NCBI RefSeq assembly: GCF_024764775.1
Contig: NZ_JALIGC010000039.1
Coordinates: forward strand, 620,001-684,000
DNA from: Scandinavium manionii
Lineage (GTDB): Bacteria; Pseudomonadota; Gammaproteobacteria; Enterobacterales; Enterobacteriaceae
Direction: 5' to 3'
DNA length: 64,000 bases
Part shown: positions 51,854 to 60,844 of the stretch, piece by piece
Numbering within the stretch: position 1 is the first letter of the stretch
Layout of the letters: each line of letters begins with the position of its first letter
The notes under the pieces: generated by a model
What the model saw: only the letters and a program-made list of their open reading frames with translations
Databases searched by the model: none
What the model was told of the DNA's origin: nothing
Made by a program: the position numbers and the translations under genes

Positions 51854-52645
51854 GTGACAGACCCGTTAACCGCTCCGCCGGTTTTGCGCGGAAACTACGC
51901 ATTTTTCTTTGATTTGGATGGCACGCTGGCAGACATCAAGCCGCATCCCGATCAGGTCATTATTCCCGGGCCCATCCGCATGACGCTGCAGCAACTGGCT
52001 GAACAGCAGGAAGGGGCATTGGCATTGATTTCAGGGCGCTCAATGGCTGAGCTGGATGCGCTCGCGGCTCCTTATCACTTCCCGCTGGCGGGTGTGCACG
52101 GAGCTGAACGCCGTGATATCAAGGGTCAAACGCACATTGTGAGATTGCCCGCCACGCTTGCAGAGACGCTTCTGGCGTGGCTGACCGCAGGCATGGCCCC
52201 ACTGACGGGCTGCGAAGTGGAGAACAAAGGGATGGCCTTTGCGCTGCATTATCGCCAGGCCCCGCAGCACCAGCAGGCGGTTGAACAGCTGGCGGCGCAG
52301 ACCGTGTCTCGTTTTGAGGGACTGGCGCTGCAGCCGGGGAAATGCGTGGTGGAAATTAAACCGACAGGAATTAATAAAGGGGCCGCCATTTCGGCCTTCA
52401 TGCAGGAAGCGCCGTTCCTTGGCCGACAGCCGGTGTTTATCGGCGATGACCTGACCGATGAGGCAGGATTTGACGTGGTCAATCTTGCCGGAGGAGTCTC
52501 GGTTAAAGTCGGTCCGGGAGAGACGCACGCGCATTTTCGTTTGGCAAGCGTCGCGGACACCCATCAATGGTTGCTCGAGCTCGCACAACAACACGCGCTA
52601 ACTGACAGGAGAGAAGGCTATGAGTCGCTTGGTCGTAGTATCTAA
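51854..52645 (+). CDS. otsB: Trehalose-6-phosphate phosphatase OtsB
   Basis: A 263-residue HAD phosphatase (E. coli 266). Motif I is FFDLDGTLAD, the motif II area is ALISGRSMAELD, and motif IV is FIGDDLTDEAGF. It releases trehalose from trehalose-6-phosphate. The start is GTG (MTDPLTAPP), as in E. coli, after GAGGT. The last 26 bp overlap otsA, giving coupled translation. Confidence 0.95.
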   Translation: MTDPLTAPPVLRGNYAFFFDLDGTLADIKPHPDQVIIPGPIRMTLQQLAEQQEGALALISGRSMAELDALAAPYHFPLAGVHGAERRDIKGQTHIVRLPATLAETLLAWLTAGMAPLTGCEVENKGMAFALHYRQAPQHQQAVEQLAAQTVSRFEGLALQPGKCVVEIKPTGINKGAAISAFMQEAPFLGRQPVFIGDDLTDEAGFDVVNLAGGVSVKVGPGETHAHFRLASVADTHQWLLELAQQHALTDRREGYESLGRSI

Positions 52646-54044
52646 TCGTATTGCCCCACCGGATGACAAAAAATCTAGCGCAGGTGGGCTGGCGGTAGGT
52701 GTACTGGGGGCGCTTAAGGCCGCAGGTGGGCTGTGGTTTGGCTGGAGTGGGGAAACCGGTGATGAGGACAAGCCGCTAAAGAAAGTGACCCGCGGTGACA
52801 TTACCTGGGCGTCTTTCAACCTCAATGAGCAGGATCATGACCTGTATTACAACCAGTTTTCCAACGCCGTGCTGTGGCCCGCATTTCACTACCGTCTGGA
52901 TTTAGTCAACTTTCAGCGTGAAGCCTGGGAAGGATATTTGCGCGTCAACGCGACGCTGGCAGACAAACTGCTGCCGCTGATAAAGGAAGACGACACGCTG
53001 TGGGTACACGATTATCACCTGCTGCCGTTCGCCAGCGAATTGCGTCAACGCGGCATGAATAACCGCATCGGCTTTTTCCTGCACATTCCTTTCCCGACGC
53101 CGGAAGTCTTCAACGCGTTGCCAACACACGCGGAGCTGCTCGAGAAAATGTGTGACTACGATTTGCTGGGTTTCCAGACTGAGAACGACCGTCTGGCGTT
53201 TCTCGACTGTATCTCCAGCAAAACGCGCCTGACCAGCCGCGGCAGTAAAACGCACAGCGCCTGGGGCCACACGTTCCGTACCGAAGTGTATCCGATTGGT
53301 ATCGATCCAAAGGAAATTGCCAGCCAGGCGCAGGGGCCGCTGCCACCGAAACTGGCGCAGCTTAAAGCCGAACTGAAAGGCGTGCAGAACATTTTTTCGG
53401 TGGAGCGACTGGATTATTCTAAAGGTCTGCCGGAGCGCTTCCAGGCCTATGAGGCACTTCTGGAGAAGTATCCGCAGCATCACGGTAAAATCCGTTACAC
53501 CCAGATTGCACCGACCTCGCGGGGCGATGTGCAGGCCTATCAGGATATTCGCCATCAGCTGGAAAACGCCGCCGGACGCATCAACGGTCATTATGGGCAG
53601 CTGGGCTGGACACCACTTTATTACCTCAATCAGCACTTCGACAGGAAGCTATTAATGAAGGTGTTCCGCTATTCGGATGTTGGCCTGGTGACGCCGCTGC
53701 GTGACGGGATGAATCTGGTGGCGAAAGAGTATGTCGCAGCACAAGATCCTGCTAACCCTGGCGTGCTGGTGCTGTCACAGTTTGCTGGTGCGGCGAATGA
53801 ATTAACATCGGCGCTGATCGTCAATCCCTACGACCGAGACGAAGTGGCTGCGGCGATGAACAGGGCGCTACTGATGCCGCTCACGGAGAGAGTGTCGCGT
53901 CATGCGGAAATGCTGGAGGTGATTAAGAAGAATGATATCTACCACTGGCAGGAGCGTTTCATTAACGATCTAAAGCAGATAACCCCGCGCACAGCGGAAA
54001 GCCGGCTACAGAATAAAGTCGCGGCGTTTCCCAAACTGGCGTGA
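52620..54044 (+). CDS. otsA: Trehalose-6-phosphate synthase OtsA
   Basis: A 474-residue GT20 glycosyltransferase, E. coli length. It joins glucose from UDP-glucose to glucose-6-phosphate. The N-terminal loop RLVVVSNRIAPP, the substrate residues in WPAFHYRLDLV, VHDYHLLPFA and ERLDYSKGLPER, and the C-terminal GMNLVAKEYVAAQ are conserved. With OtsB it makes the osmoprotectant trehalose. The product ends at a terminator shared with the convergent uspC. Confidence 0.96.
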   Translation: MSRLVVVSNRIAPPDDKKSSAGGLAVGVLGALKAAGGLWFGWSGETGDEDKPLKKVTRGDITWASFNLNEQDHDLYYNQFSNAVLWPAFHYRLDLVNFQREAWEGYLRVNATLADKLLPLIKEDDTLWVHDYHLLPFASELRQRGMNNRIGFFLHIPFPTPEVFNALPTHAELLEKMCDYDLLGFQTENDRLAFLDCISSKTRLTSRGSKTHSAWGHTFRTEVYPIGIDPKEIASQAQGPLPPKLAQLKAELKGVQNIFSVERLDYSKGLPERFQAYEALLEKYPQHHGKIRYTQIAPTSRGDVQAYQDIRHQLENAAGRINGHYGQLGWTPLYYLNQHFDRKLLMKVFRYSDVGLVTPLRDGMNLVAKEYVAAQDPANPGVLVLSQFAGAANELTSALIVNPYDRDEVAAAMNRALLMPLTERVSRHAEMLEVIKKNDIYHWQERFINDLKQITPRTAESRLQNKVAAFPKLA

Positions 54045-54070
54045 TAAATGAACTGGCGTGAAATAGCAAA

Positions 54071-54096
54071 AAACCCGGAGTGAACCGGGTTTTTTT
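54071..54096. terminator. Bidirectional terminator between otsA and uspC
   Basis: AAACCCGG / CCGGGTTT with a 6-nt loop is flanked by A and T runs on both sides, so it can terminate both convergent genes. The T run overlaps the uspC stop codon. Confidence 0.85.
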
Positions 54097-54523
54097 ATTC
54101 GTCTTGTAGCGACACCAGCAGCACATCGACACCGCTGTTCCCTGCCACACTTTTCGCGCTACAGGTGGCGCGCGCAAAGAAGCTTTTATTGTGATTCCCG
54201 CAGATAACCAAATCGACCTGCTGCTTCTGGCAAAAATCTTTAATGTGTTCACTTAATTCGCCGCAGGCAATGTTGGTGTTGGCAATCGGGTAATCGGCGC
54301 GGGCCGTCAGTTCGTCGAGAAACTGCCTCGTTTCTTCCTGCATCAACTCGCGTAAGTTTTCGAGCATCGGCGCCGCGAACTGGTTATACATTTCCGGATC
54401 GGTCGCCGAGGTGATGAGACTGATGCGCGCATTGACCGGCCGCGCAATAGCGACCGCTTTACTGACCAGCTTGTGACTTTCCGGTGTCGGTGCGACAGCA
54501 ACTAACAAGTGAGTGTAGGTCAT
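54095..54523 (-). CDS. uspC: Universal stress protein UspC
   Basis: A 142-residue UspA-fold protein, same length as E. coli UspC. N-terminal HLLVAVAPTPESHKLV is conserved, as are DPEMYNQFAAPMLENLRELM and the DLVICGNHNKSFFARATCSAK region. In E. coli UspC is linked to salt stress (KdpD scaffold) and to motility. It lies between otsBA and flhDC as in E. coli. Confidence 0.94.
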   Translation of the reverse strand: MTYTHLLVAVAPTPESHKLVSKAVAIARPVNARISLITSATDPEMYNQFAAPMLENLRELMQEETRQFLDELTARADYPIANTNIACGELSEHIKDFCQKQQVDLVICGNHNKSFFARATCSAKSVAGNSGVDVLLVSLQDE

Positions 54524-55020
54524 TGTGCCTCCTTAAAAAGGGACGGAAAAACGCCCATTCATTCCTATTACTCTGTTTTGTAAGCCTTCGCAAGGGGCCG
54601 TAATGGCATGAAATGTGAGGGCCTTCTAACATTCATTAATTATTCTTATATTAAGAATATCGCTTGACAGCAAGTTTGCGTGGCTTTTTACGCATTTATC
54701 CTAAACGCTCACTGTTGATAATATATTTGCAACTCATTCCCAACCTTAATTAACAGAATTCTCATAATTTTCATTTGTAATTATTATGAATTATCGAATG
54801 GCTAACTCACTGTTTTTCAAGGGCTAGTGGGGTGCGACTTCCGATAGGGTAGAGGGACTTCATACTTTCATTTGGTGATTATTAGATTTAGTGTAAAAAA
54901 AGAGCAACAGAACGTGTTCTCAGGAGTTATTCAGTTATATGGAATAGAAAAAAACTCAGGTTGGGTGAAATTTATACAAATCACAATTGTATCTGATGGA
55001 TTTACTGCTATGATTCACCC
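54524..55020. other. uspC-flhD intergenic region, distal part
   Basis: This is about 500 bp of AT-rich DNA without a recognisable gene. It contains ATTCTTA-TAT-TAAGAAT (54642-54658), a 7-bp palindrome near the uspC promoter side. The region where E. coli strains often carry IS1 or IS5 upstream of flhDC has no insertion sequence here. H-NS, OmpR and LrhA binding are plausible but no sites were assigned. Confidence 0.5.
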
Positions 55021-55123
55021 AATTTATGTGACATTCGTCACATAAATTTCAAATTTTAGGTATAGCCACGTTGTATGTGCCAGAACTGGCGAGTAGAGTT
55101 GCGGCGAATTAGGAAAATTCTTA
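55021..55123 (+). promoter_or_regulatory. flhDC promoter with CRP site and RcsAB box
   Basis: A CRP site TGTGACATTCGTCACA (55027-55042) lies in a longer palindrome (11-bp arms, 55022-55047). A promoter TTGTAT (55071-55076), 17-bp spacer and TAGAGT (55094-55099) predicts a start near 55106, putting CRP at about -71. The RcsAB box TAGGAAAATTCTTA (55110-55123) covers +5 to +18. These distances equal those known for E. coli flhDC. Confidence 0.82.
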
Positions 55124-55320
55124 GTTAATTGTAAGATTATTTTAAAATTGTAGGATGGCCTGCCTGAACGCAAAAGCGTCCTTACAAGCAGAATGGATAC
55201 AGCGCCTCAATCAACGATGCATTTTTGGCCTTTTCTTTTTTACCGGGTCTTTTACCCGGCGACATCACGGGGTGCGGCTTTGCCGCATAAAATAATAGTT
55301 GGTTATTCGGGATGGGAAAA
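55124..55320 (+). promoter_or_regulatory. flhDC 5' leader with hairpins
   Basis: The predicted leader is about 215 nt (E. coli about 198). Two hairpins are clear: CCGGGT-N5-ACCCGG (55243-55259) and TGCGGC-TTT-GCCGCA (55273-55287). Two GGA triplets overlap the ribosome site (55310-55317), as potential CsrA contacts. The E. coli leader is a target of CsrA and several Hfq RNAs; those sites are inferred, not shown. Confidence 0.55.
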
Positions 55321-55671
55321 ATGCATACATCCGAGTTGCTAAAGCATATTTACGACATTAATTTGTCTTATTTATTACTTGCACAGCGTTTGATAAGTCA
55401 GGATAAAGCCTCTGCCATGTTCCGTCTCGGAATCAACGAAGAGATGGCGACAACGTTAGGCTCTCTGACCCTTCCACAGATGGTGAAAATAGCGGAAACA
55501 AACCAGTTGGTTTGTCAGTTCCGCTTTGACAGTCATCAGACCATCACCCAGCTCACGCAAGAGTCGCGGGTTGATGATTTGCAACAAATTCACACCGGTA
55601 TTCTGCTCTCTACTCGCTTACTGAAGGAAGCTAGCCTCGCAGATGGCTCAGCACGGAAAAAAAGGGCCTGA
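55321..55671 (+). CDS. flhD: Flagellar master regulator subunit FlhD
   Basis: A 116-residue protein, E. coli length from the chosen start MHTSELLKHIYDINLSYL; three upstream in-frame codons are rejected. It has the helical dimer fold with Cys65 (ETNQLVCQFRFDS) forming the intermolecular disulfide. Combined with FlhC as FlhD4C2 it activates class 2 flagellar promoters. It is 2 bp before flhC. Confidence 0.96.
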   Translation: MHTSELLKHIYDINLSYLLLAQRLISQDKASAMFRLGINEEMATTLGSLTLPQMVKIAETNQLVCQFRFDSHQTITQLTQESRVDDLQQIHTGILLSTRLLKEASLADGSARKKRA

Positions 55672-55673
55672 TC

Positions 55674-56252
55674 ATGAGCGAAAAAAGCATTGTTCAGGAA
55701 GCCCGCGACATACAACTGGCAATGGAATTGATTACGCTGGGAGCACGTTTGCAGATGCTCGAAAGCGAAACACAGTTGAGTCGCGGTCGCCTCATTAAGT
55801 TGTACAAAGAGCTGCGCGGTAGCCCGCCGCCGAAAGGCATGCTGCCGTTCTCTACCGACTGGTTTATGACCTGGGAACAGAACATCCATTCATCGATGTT
55901 CTGTAATGCCTGGCAGTATTTGCTTAAAACCGGTCTGTGCAACGGCGTTGATGCGGTCATCAGGGCTTACCGTCTGTATCTCGAACAGTGTCCGCAGCAG
56001 GAAAATGGGCCAATTTTGGCGCTGACCCGTGCGTGGACCCTGGTCCGTTTTGTTGAGAGCGGTATGCTTGAGCTCAGCGGCTGCAACAGCTGCGGTGGCA
56101 ATTTTATCACCCATGCTCACCAACCCGTGGGGAGCTTTGTGTGCAGTCTCTGCCAACCGCCATCACGTGCAGTAAAAAGACGTAAACTTTCCGGCGTACC
56201 TGCCGATATAACACCACAACTGCTGGATGAACAGATAGAGCAAGCTGTTTAA
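55674..56252 (+). CDS. flhC: Flagellar master regulator subunit FlhC
   Basis: A 192-residue protein equal in length to E. coli FlhC. Zinc ligands Cys137, Cys140, Cys157 and Cys160 are present (CNSCGG; CSLC). N-terminal EARDIQLAMELITLGARLQMLE is highly conserved. It supplies most DNA contacts in FlhD4C2 and is the target of FliT. Its 3' coding region contains the motA sigma-28 promoter. Confidence 0.96.
   Translation: MSEKSIVQEARDIQLAMELITLGARLQMLESETQLSRGRLIKLYKELRGSPPPKGMLPFSTDWFMTWEQNIHSSMFCNAWQYLLKTGLCNGVDAVIRAYRLYLEQCPQQENGPILALTRAWTLVRFVESGMLELSGCNSCGGNFITHAHQPVGSFVCSLCQPPSRAVKRRKLSGVPADITPQLLDEQIEQAV
56183..56209 (+). promoter_or_regulatory. Sigma-28 promoter of motAB-cheAW inside flhC
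   Basis: TAAACTTT (56183-56190), 11 bp, GCCGATAT (56202-56209) fit the FliA consensus with ideal spacing. The position within the flhC 3' end is that of the E. coli motA promoter. Confidence 0.82.
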
Positions 56253-56280
56253 CCGACGATCAGGTGTGGCAAAACACTCC

Positions 56281-56311
56281 AGCAGCGGACGAAGGTCCGC
56301 TGCTTTTTTTT
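56281..56311 (+). terminator. Intrinsic terminator between flhC and motA
   Basis: AGCAGCGGAC / GTCCGCTGCT, a 10-bp perfect stem with a GAAG tetraloop, is followed by a T run to 56311. It lies 28 bp past flhC, but also downstream of the motA sigma-28 promoter. Confidence 0.88.
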
Positions 56312-56376
56312 GCCGCCGTTTCGGTGAAATGCTCCTCTGTTCATCCCGGGCTTATCAATAGCGGAAGGATGATGTC

Positions 56377-57267
56377 GTGCTTATCTTATTAGGTTACCTG
56401 GTTGTTCTTGGTACAGTTTTCGGCGGGTATGCGTTCACCGGCGGACACCTTGGGGCACTCTATCAGCCTGCTGAACTGATTATTATTGGCGGCGCGGGCC
56501 TAGGGGCATTTATCGTTGGCAACAACGGTAAGGCCATCAAGGGAACGCTGAAGGCGCTGCCGTTGCTGTTTCGTCGTTCGAAGTACACCAAAAGTATGTA
56601 CATGGATCTGCTGGCGCTGCTGTATCGGCTGATGGCCAAGTCACGCCAGCAGGGGATGTTCTCGCTCGAACGTGATATCGAAAATCCGACCGAAAGTGAA
56701 ATCTTCGCCAGCTATCCGCGCATTCTGGCCGACAAAATCATGCTGGAGTTCATCGTCGATTATTTGCGTCTCATCATCAGCGGCAACATGAACACCTTTG
56801 AAATTGAAGCGCTGATGGACGAAGAAATTGAAACCCACGAAAGCGAAGCCGAAGTGCCGGCCAACAGCCTTGCGCTGGTGGGTGATTCGCTGCCTGCATT
56901 CGGGATTGTAGCGGCGGTAATGGGCGTGGTTCACGCGCTCGGCTCGGCGGACCGTCCGGCGGCAGAGCTCGGGGCGATGATTGCCCATGCGATGGTCGGT
57001 ACTTTCCTCGGTATTTTGCTGGCTTACGGATTCATTTCCCCGCTGGCGACGGTGCTGCGTCAGAAAAGTGCGGAAACCACCAAAATGATGCAGTGCGTCA
57101 AAATCACGCTGCTGTCGAATCTCAATGGCTACGCACCGCCAATCGCGGTGGAGTTTGGTCGTAAGACGTTGTACTCCAGCGAACGTCCATCGTTCATTGA
57201 GCTGGAAGAGCACGTTCGTGCGGTGCGCAATCCGACGGCACAACAGACGACCACCGAGGACGCATGA
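56377..57267 (+). CDS. motA: Flagellar motor stator protein MotA
   Basis: A 296-residue proton-channel protein (E. coli 295) with four transmembrane helices. The cytoplasmic torque loop (RQQGMFSLERDIENPTESEIF) is present, as is the conserved Pro-bearing GDSLPAFGIVAAVMGVVHALGS segment. It starts with GTG (MLILLGYLVV) seven bases after GGAAGGA, as in E. coli. It overlaps motB by 4 bp. Confidence 0.96.
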   Translation: MLILLGYLVVLGTVFGGYAFTGGHLGALYQPAELIIIGGAGLGAFIVGNNGKAIKGTLKALPLLFRRSKYTKSMYMDLLALLYRLMAKSRQQGMFSLERDIENPTESEIFASYPRILADKIMLEFIVDYLRLIISGNMNTFEIEALMDEEIETHESEAEVPANSLALVGDSLPAFGIVAAVMGVVHALGSADRPAAELGAMIAHAMVGTFLGILLAYGFISPLATVLRQKSAETTKMMQCVKITLLSNLNGYAPPIAVEFGRKTLYSSERPSFIELEEHVRAVRNPTAQQTTTEDA

Positions 57268-58193
57268 AAAATCAAGCCCACCCGATCGTCATCGTTAAGC
57301 GACGTAAGCATAAAAGCCACAGCAGCGCCGGGCACGGCTCGTGGAAAATTGCTTATGCCGACTTTATGACCGCGATGATGGCCTTCTTTCTGGTGATGTG
57401 GCTCATTTCTATTTCCAGCCCGAAAGAGCTGATTCAGATTGCCGAATATTTCCGCACGCCGCTGGCCACCGCGGTCACCGGCGGGGCGCGTATTTCTAAC
57501 AGCGACAGCCCCATTCCCGGCGGTGGGGACGATTACACCCAGCAGCAGGGCGAAGTGAAAAAAGAGCCGAATATCGATGAGTTGAAAAAGCGCATGGAGC
57601 AGAACCGGCTGAAGAAAGTTCGCGGCGAACTTGATCAGCTGATCGAGTCCGATCCGAAACTACGCGCGCTGCGCCAGTATCTGAAAATCGATTTGGTGCA
57701 GGAAGGGCTGCGGATTCAGATTATCGACAGTCAGAACCGCCCGATGTTTAAAACCGGCAGCGCCGAAGTGGAATCGTACATGCGCGATATCCTGCGTGCG
57801 ATTGCCCCAGTACTGAATGAAGTGCCGAACAAAATCAGTCTTTCAGGCCACACCGACGATTACCCGTACGCCAACGGTGACCGCGGTTACAGCAACTGGG
57901 AACTCTCAGCCGATCGCGCAAACGCCTCGCGCCGGGAGCTGGTTGCCGGTGGCCTGGACGACGGCAAAGTGCTGCGTGTCATCGGCATGGCCAACACCAT
58001 GAAGTTAAAGCCGCACGGCGGTGATGACGCTATCAACCGCCGCATCAGTTTACTGGTGCTGAACACTCAGGCTGAGCAGGCGATTCTTCATGAAAACGCC
58101 GCCAGCCAGAACGAACCGTTAAGCGTATTACAGCAACCGGCGGCACTGCCTCCGGCGGCCAGTCCCACAGCGCCACAATCCTTCCAGAGGTGA
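57264..58193 (+). CDS. motB: Flagellar motor stator protein MotB
   Basis: A 309-residue protein. The short cytoplasmic N-terminus and single helix contain the proton-binding Asp33 (WKIAYADFMTAMMAFFLVMW). A plug/linker and an OmpA-like peptidoglycan-binding domain (about 150-270; ISLSGHTDDYPYA) follow. It anchors MotA around the rotor. It lies between motA and cheA (4-bp gap). Confidence 0.96.
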   Translation: MKNQAHPIVIVKRRKHKSHSSAGHGSWKIAYADFMTAMMAFFLVMWLISISSPKELIQIAEYFRTPLATAVTGGARISNSDSPIPGGGDDYTQQQGEVKKEPNIDELKKRMEQNRLKKVRGELDQLIESDPKLRALRQYLKIDLVQEGLRIQIIDSQNRPMFKTGSAEVESYMRDILRAIAPVLNEVPNKISLSGHTDDYPYANGDRGYSNWELSADRANASRRELVAGGLDDGKVLRVIGMANTMKLKPHGGDDAINRRISLLVLNTQAEQAILHENAASQNEPLSVLQQPAALPPAASPTAPQSFQR

Positions 58194-58197
58194 TAGC

Positions 58198-60225
58198 GTG
58201 AGCATGGATATCAGCGATTTTTATCAGACATTTTTTGATGAAGCCGACGAATTGTTGGCGGATATGGAGCAGCACCTGCTGGACCTCGTTCCAGAAGCCC
58301 CTGACTCAGAGCAACTGAACGCCATTTTTCGTGCCGCGCACTCGATAAAAGGCGGCGCGGGCACCTTCGGTTTTAGCGTTTTGCAGGAAACCACGCACCT
58401 GATGGAAAACCTGCTGGACGACGCACGGCGCGGTGAGATGCAGCTCAATACCGACATTATCAACCTGTTTTTGGAAACGAAAGACATTATGCAGGAACAG
58501 CTCGATGCCTATAAAAGCTCGCAGGAACCGGACGCTGCCAGCTTTGAATACATCTGTCATGCTCTGCGCCAGCTGGCCTTAGACGCAAAAGGTGAGGCGG
58601 TACCTCCGGCGGCGGGCGCAAAACTGACCGTGGTCGACAGCGAAGAAGCTGAAAGTGACGTGGCGATTGCCGCGGAACACAGCGCGGGTCAAACCCGCAT
58701 TGTGCTTTCGCGCCTGAAAGCCGGTGAGCCGGAGATGTTGCAGGACGAACTCAGCAATCTCGCGCAGATAAGCCATGTGGTGAAAACGGCCGACTCCCTC
58801 AGCGCTAACCTCGATGGCGCGGTCTCGCAGGACGATATCGTGGCGGTGCTGTGCTTCGTTATTGAAGCCGATCAGATTGCCTTTGAAAACGCAGCGACAA
58901 CCGCAGTTGCTGAAACGGCACCGGAAGGGGATGCTCCTGCGGTGCCTGCGGCGGTCAATGCGCCGGTACTCAAAGCCGTGCCGAAAGAGACCGTGCCAGC
59001 TCCGCGCATCGAGCGTGAAAAACCGGCGAAGGCCAGTGAATCGACCAGTATCCGCGTGGCGGTTGAAAAGGTCGATCAGCTGATTAACCTGGTGGGCGAA
59101 CTGGTTATCACCCAGTCGATGCTGGCCCAGCGTTCCAACGAGCTGGATCCGGTTGAGCACGGTGATTTGATAACCAGCATGGGGCAGCTCGAGCGTAACG
59201 CTCGCGACCTGCAGGAATCGGTAATGTCGATTCGTATGATGCCGATGGAATACGTCTTCAGCCGGTTCCCGCGTCTGGTGCGAGACCTGGCAGGCAAACT
59301 GAATAAGCAAGTAGAACTGACCCTGATGGGCAGCTCTACAGAACTGGATAAAAGCCTGATCGAACGCATTATCGACCCGTTGACGCACCTGGTGCGAAAC
59401 AGTCTCGATCACGGCATCGAATCGCCAGAAAATCGCATGGCAGTGGGTAAATCTGCAGTCGGCAACCTGATTCTCTCGGCGGAGCACCAGGGTGGAAACA
59501 TCTGTATCGAAGTCACCGACGACGGCGCAGGTCTGAACCGTGACCGTATTCTGGCGAAGGCGATGTCGCAGGGTATGGCGGTCAGCGAAAACATGACTGA
59601 CGAAGATGTCGGGATGCTGATTTTCGCGCCTGGCTTCTCGACCGCCGAGCAGGTGACTGACGTTTCCGGGCGCGGCGTCGGCATGGATGTGGTGAAACGG
59701 AACATTCAGGAGATGGGCGGCCACGTTGAGATTAAATCGAAGCAGGGCGCGGGCACCACTATTCGCATTCTGCTGCCGCTGACCCTGGCGATCCTCGACG
59801 GCATGTCGGTGAAAGTGAGCGGTGAAGTCTTCATTCTGCCGCTGAATGCGGTGATGGAATCCTTGCAACCGCGGGATGAAGATTTGCATCCGTTGGCGGG
59901 TGGCGAGCGCGTGCTGGAAGTGCGCGGCGAATACTTGCCGCTGGTAGAATTGTGGAAAGTTTTCGATGTTCAGGGGGCCAAAACCGAAGCCACTCAGGGC
60001 ATCGTGGTTATCCTGCAAAGCGCAGGCCGCCGCTACGCGCTGCTGGTGGATCAGCTGATCGGCCAGCATCAGGTGGTGGTGAAAAATCTGGAAAGCAATT
60101 ACCGCAAAGTGCCGGGCATTTCAGCCGCCACCATCCTCGGGGATGGCAGTGTGGCGCTGATTGTCGATGTTCAGGCCTTGCAGGGTTTGAATCGTGAGCA
60201 ACGTGTGGCGAACACCGCCGCCTGA
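58198..60225 (+). CDS. cheA: Chemotaxis histidine kinase CheA
   Basis: A 675-residue kinase; E. coli has 654. The extra length lies in the variable P1-P2 and P2-P3 linkers, which are rich in Ala, Glu and Pro. The P1 phospho-acceptor is His48 (RAAHSIKGG). P3 dimerisation, the P4 ATPase (HLVRNSLDHGIE, TDDGAGLNRD, GRGVGMDVVK) and the CheW-like P5 are present. It phosphorylates CheY and CheB under receptor control. Start GTG as in E. coli; Met98, the internal start of the short form, is retained. Confidence 0.96.
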   Translation: MSMDISDFYQTFFDEADELLADMEQHLLDLVPEAPDSEQLNAIFRAAHSIKGGAGTFGFSVLQETTHLMENLLDDARRGEMQLNTDIINLFLETKDIMQEQLDAYKSSQEPDAASFEYICHALRQLALDAKGEAVPPAAGAKLTVVDSEEAESDVAIAAEHSAGQTRIVLSRLKAGEPEMLQDELSNLAQISHVVKTADSLSANLDGAVSQDDIVAVLCFVIEADQIAFENAATTAVAETAPEGDAPAVPAAVNAPVLKAVPKETVPAPRIEREKPAKASESTSIRVAVEKVDQLINLVGELVITQSMLAQRSNELDPVEHGDLITSMGQLERNARDLQESVMSIRMMPMEYVFSRFPRLVRDLAGKLNKQVELTLMGSSTELDKSLIERIIDPLTHLVRNSLDHGIESPENRMAVGKSAVGNLILSAEHQGGNICIEVTDDGAGLNRDRILAKAMSQGMAVSENMTDEDVGMLIFAPGFSTAEQVTDVSGRGVGMDVVKRNIQEMGGHVEIKSKQGAGTTIRILLPLTLAILDGMSVKVSGEVFILPLNAVMESLQPRDEDLHPLAGGERVLEVRGEYLPLVELWKVFDVQGAKTEATQGIVVILQSAGRRYALLVDQLIGQHQVVVKNLESNYRKVPGISAATILGDGSVALIVDVQALQGLNREQRVANTAA

Positions 60226-60246
60226 TGGCAAGAAGAAGGGAAAAAA

Positions 60247-60750
60247 ATGACCGGTATGACGAATGTAGCAAAACTGGCGGGCGAACCCTCGGGCCAGGAG
60301 TTCCTGGTCTTCACGTTGGGGAATGAAGAGTACGGGATTGATATCCTGAAGGTACAGGAAATTCGCGGTTACGATCAGGTAACGCGCATTGCCAACACCC
60401 CGTCGTTCATTAAAGGTGTGACCAACCTGCGCGGTGTGATTGTGCCGATAGTCGACCTGCGCGTGAAGTTCAGCCAGGAAGATGTGGAGTACAACGACAA
60501 CACGGTGGTGATTGTTCTGAATCTCAGCCAGCGGGTGGTGGGGATTGTAGTAGATGGCGTGTCTGACGTGCTGTCGCTGGCGTCGGATCAGATTCGCCCG
60601 GCGCCGGAATTCGCCGTCACGCTGTCGACCGAATATCTCACCGGTCTCGGTGCGCTCGATGAACGCATGCTCATTCTGGTGAATATCGAAAAGCTGCTTA
60701 ACAGCGAAGAAATGTCTCTGCTCGACAGCGCCGCCATCAGCGCCGCGTAA
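60247..60750 (+). CDS. cheW: Chemotaxis coupling protein CheW
   Basis: A 167-residue scaffold, E. coli length. It has the SH3-like CheW fold: EFLVFTLGNEEYGIDILKVQEIRGY, then FIKGVTNLRGVIVPIVDLR. It links CheA to receptor tips. It is last of motAB-cheAW; no receptor gene (tar) follows, unlike E. coli. Confidence 0.97.
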   Translation: MTGMTNVAKLAGEPSGQEFLVFTLGNEEYGIDILKVQEIRGYDQVTRIANTPSFIKGVTNLRGVIVPIVDLRVKFSQEDVEYNDNTVVIVLNLSQRVVGIVVDGVSDVLSLASDQIRPAPEFAVTLSTEYLTGLGALDERMLILVNIEKLLNSEEMSLLDSAAISAA

Positions 60751-60754
60751 AGAT

Positions 60755-60778
60755 TTCCCCCCGTAACTGCGGGGGGAA
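60755..60778 (+). terminator. Hairpin after cheW
   Basis: TTCCCCCC / GGGGGGAA with an 8-nt loop lies 5 bp past the cheW stop. It lacks a T run, so it may be a 3'-end stabiliser or rho-assisted end for motAB-cheAW. Confidence 0.5.
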
Positions 60779-60844
60779 TACCCCTCTGGTTTTACCCTTC
60801 CTTAACTACAGGTTAGGACCGCTAATATGCTCCCATTAACGCTG

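Noticed and set aside
58579..60069. 496-codon open frame on the minus strand opposite cheA
   Set aside because: It is a shadow frame produced by GC-rich codon use in cheA; it has no recognisable domain, and cheA is certain.
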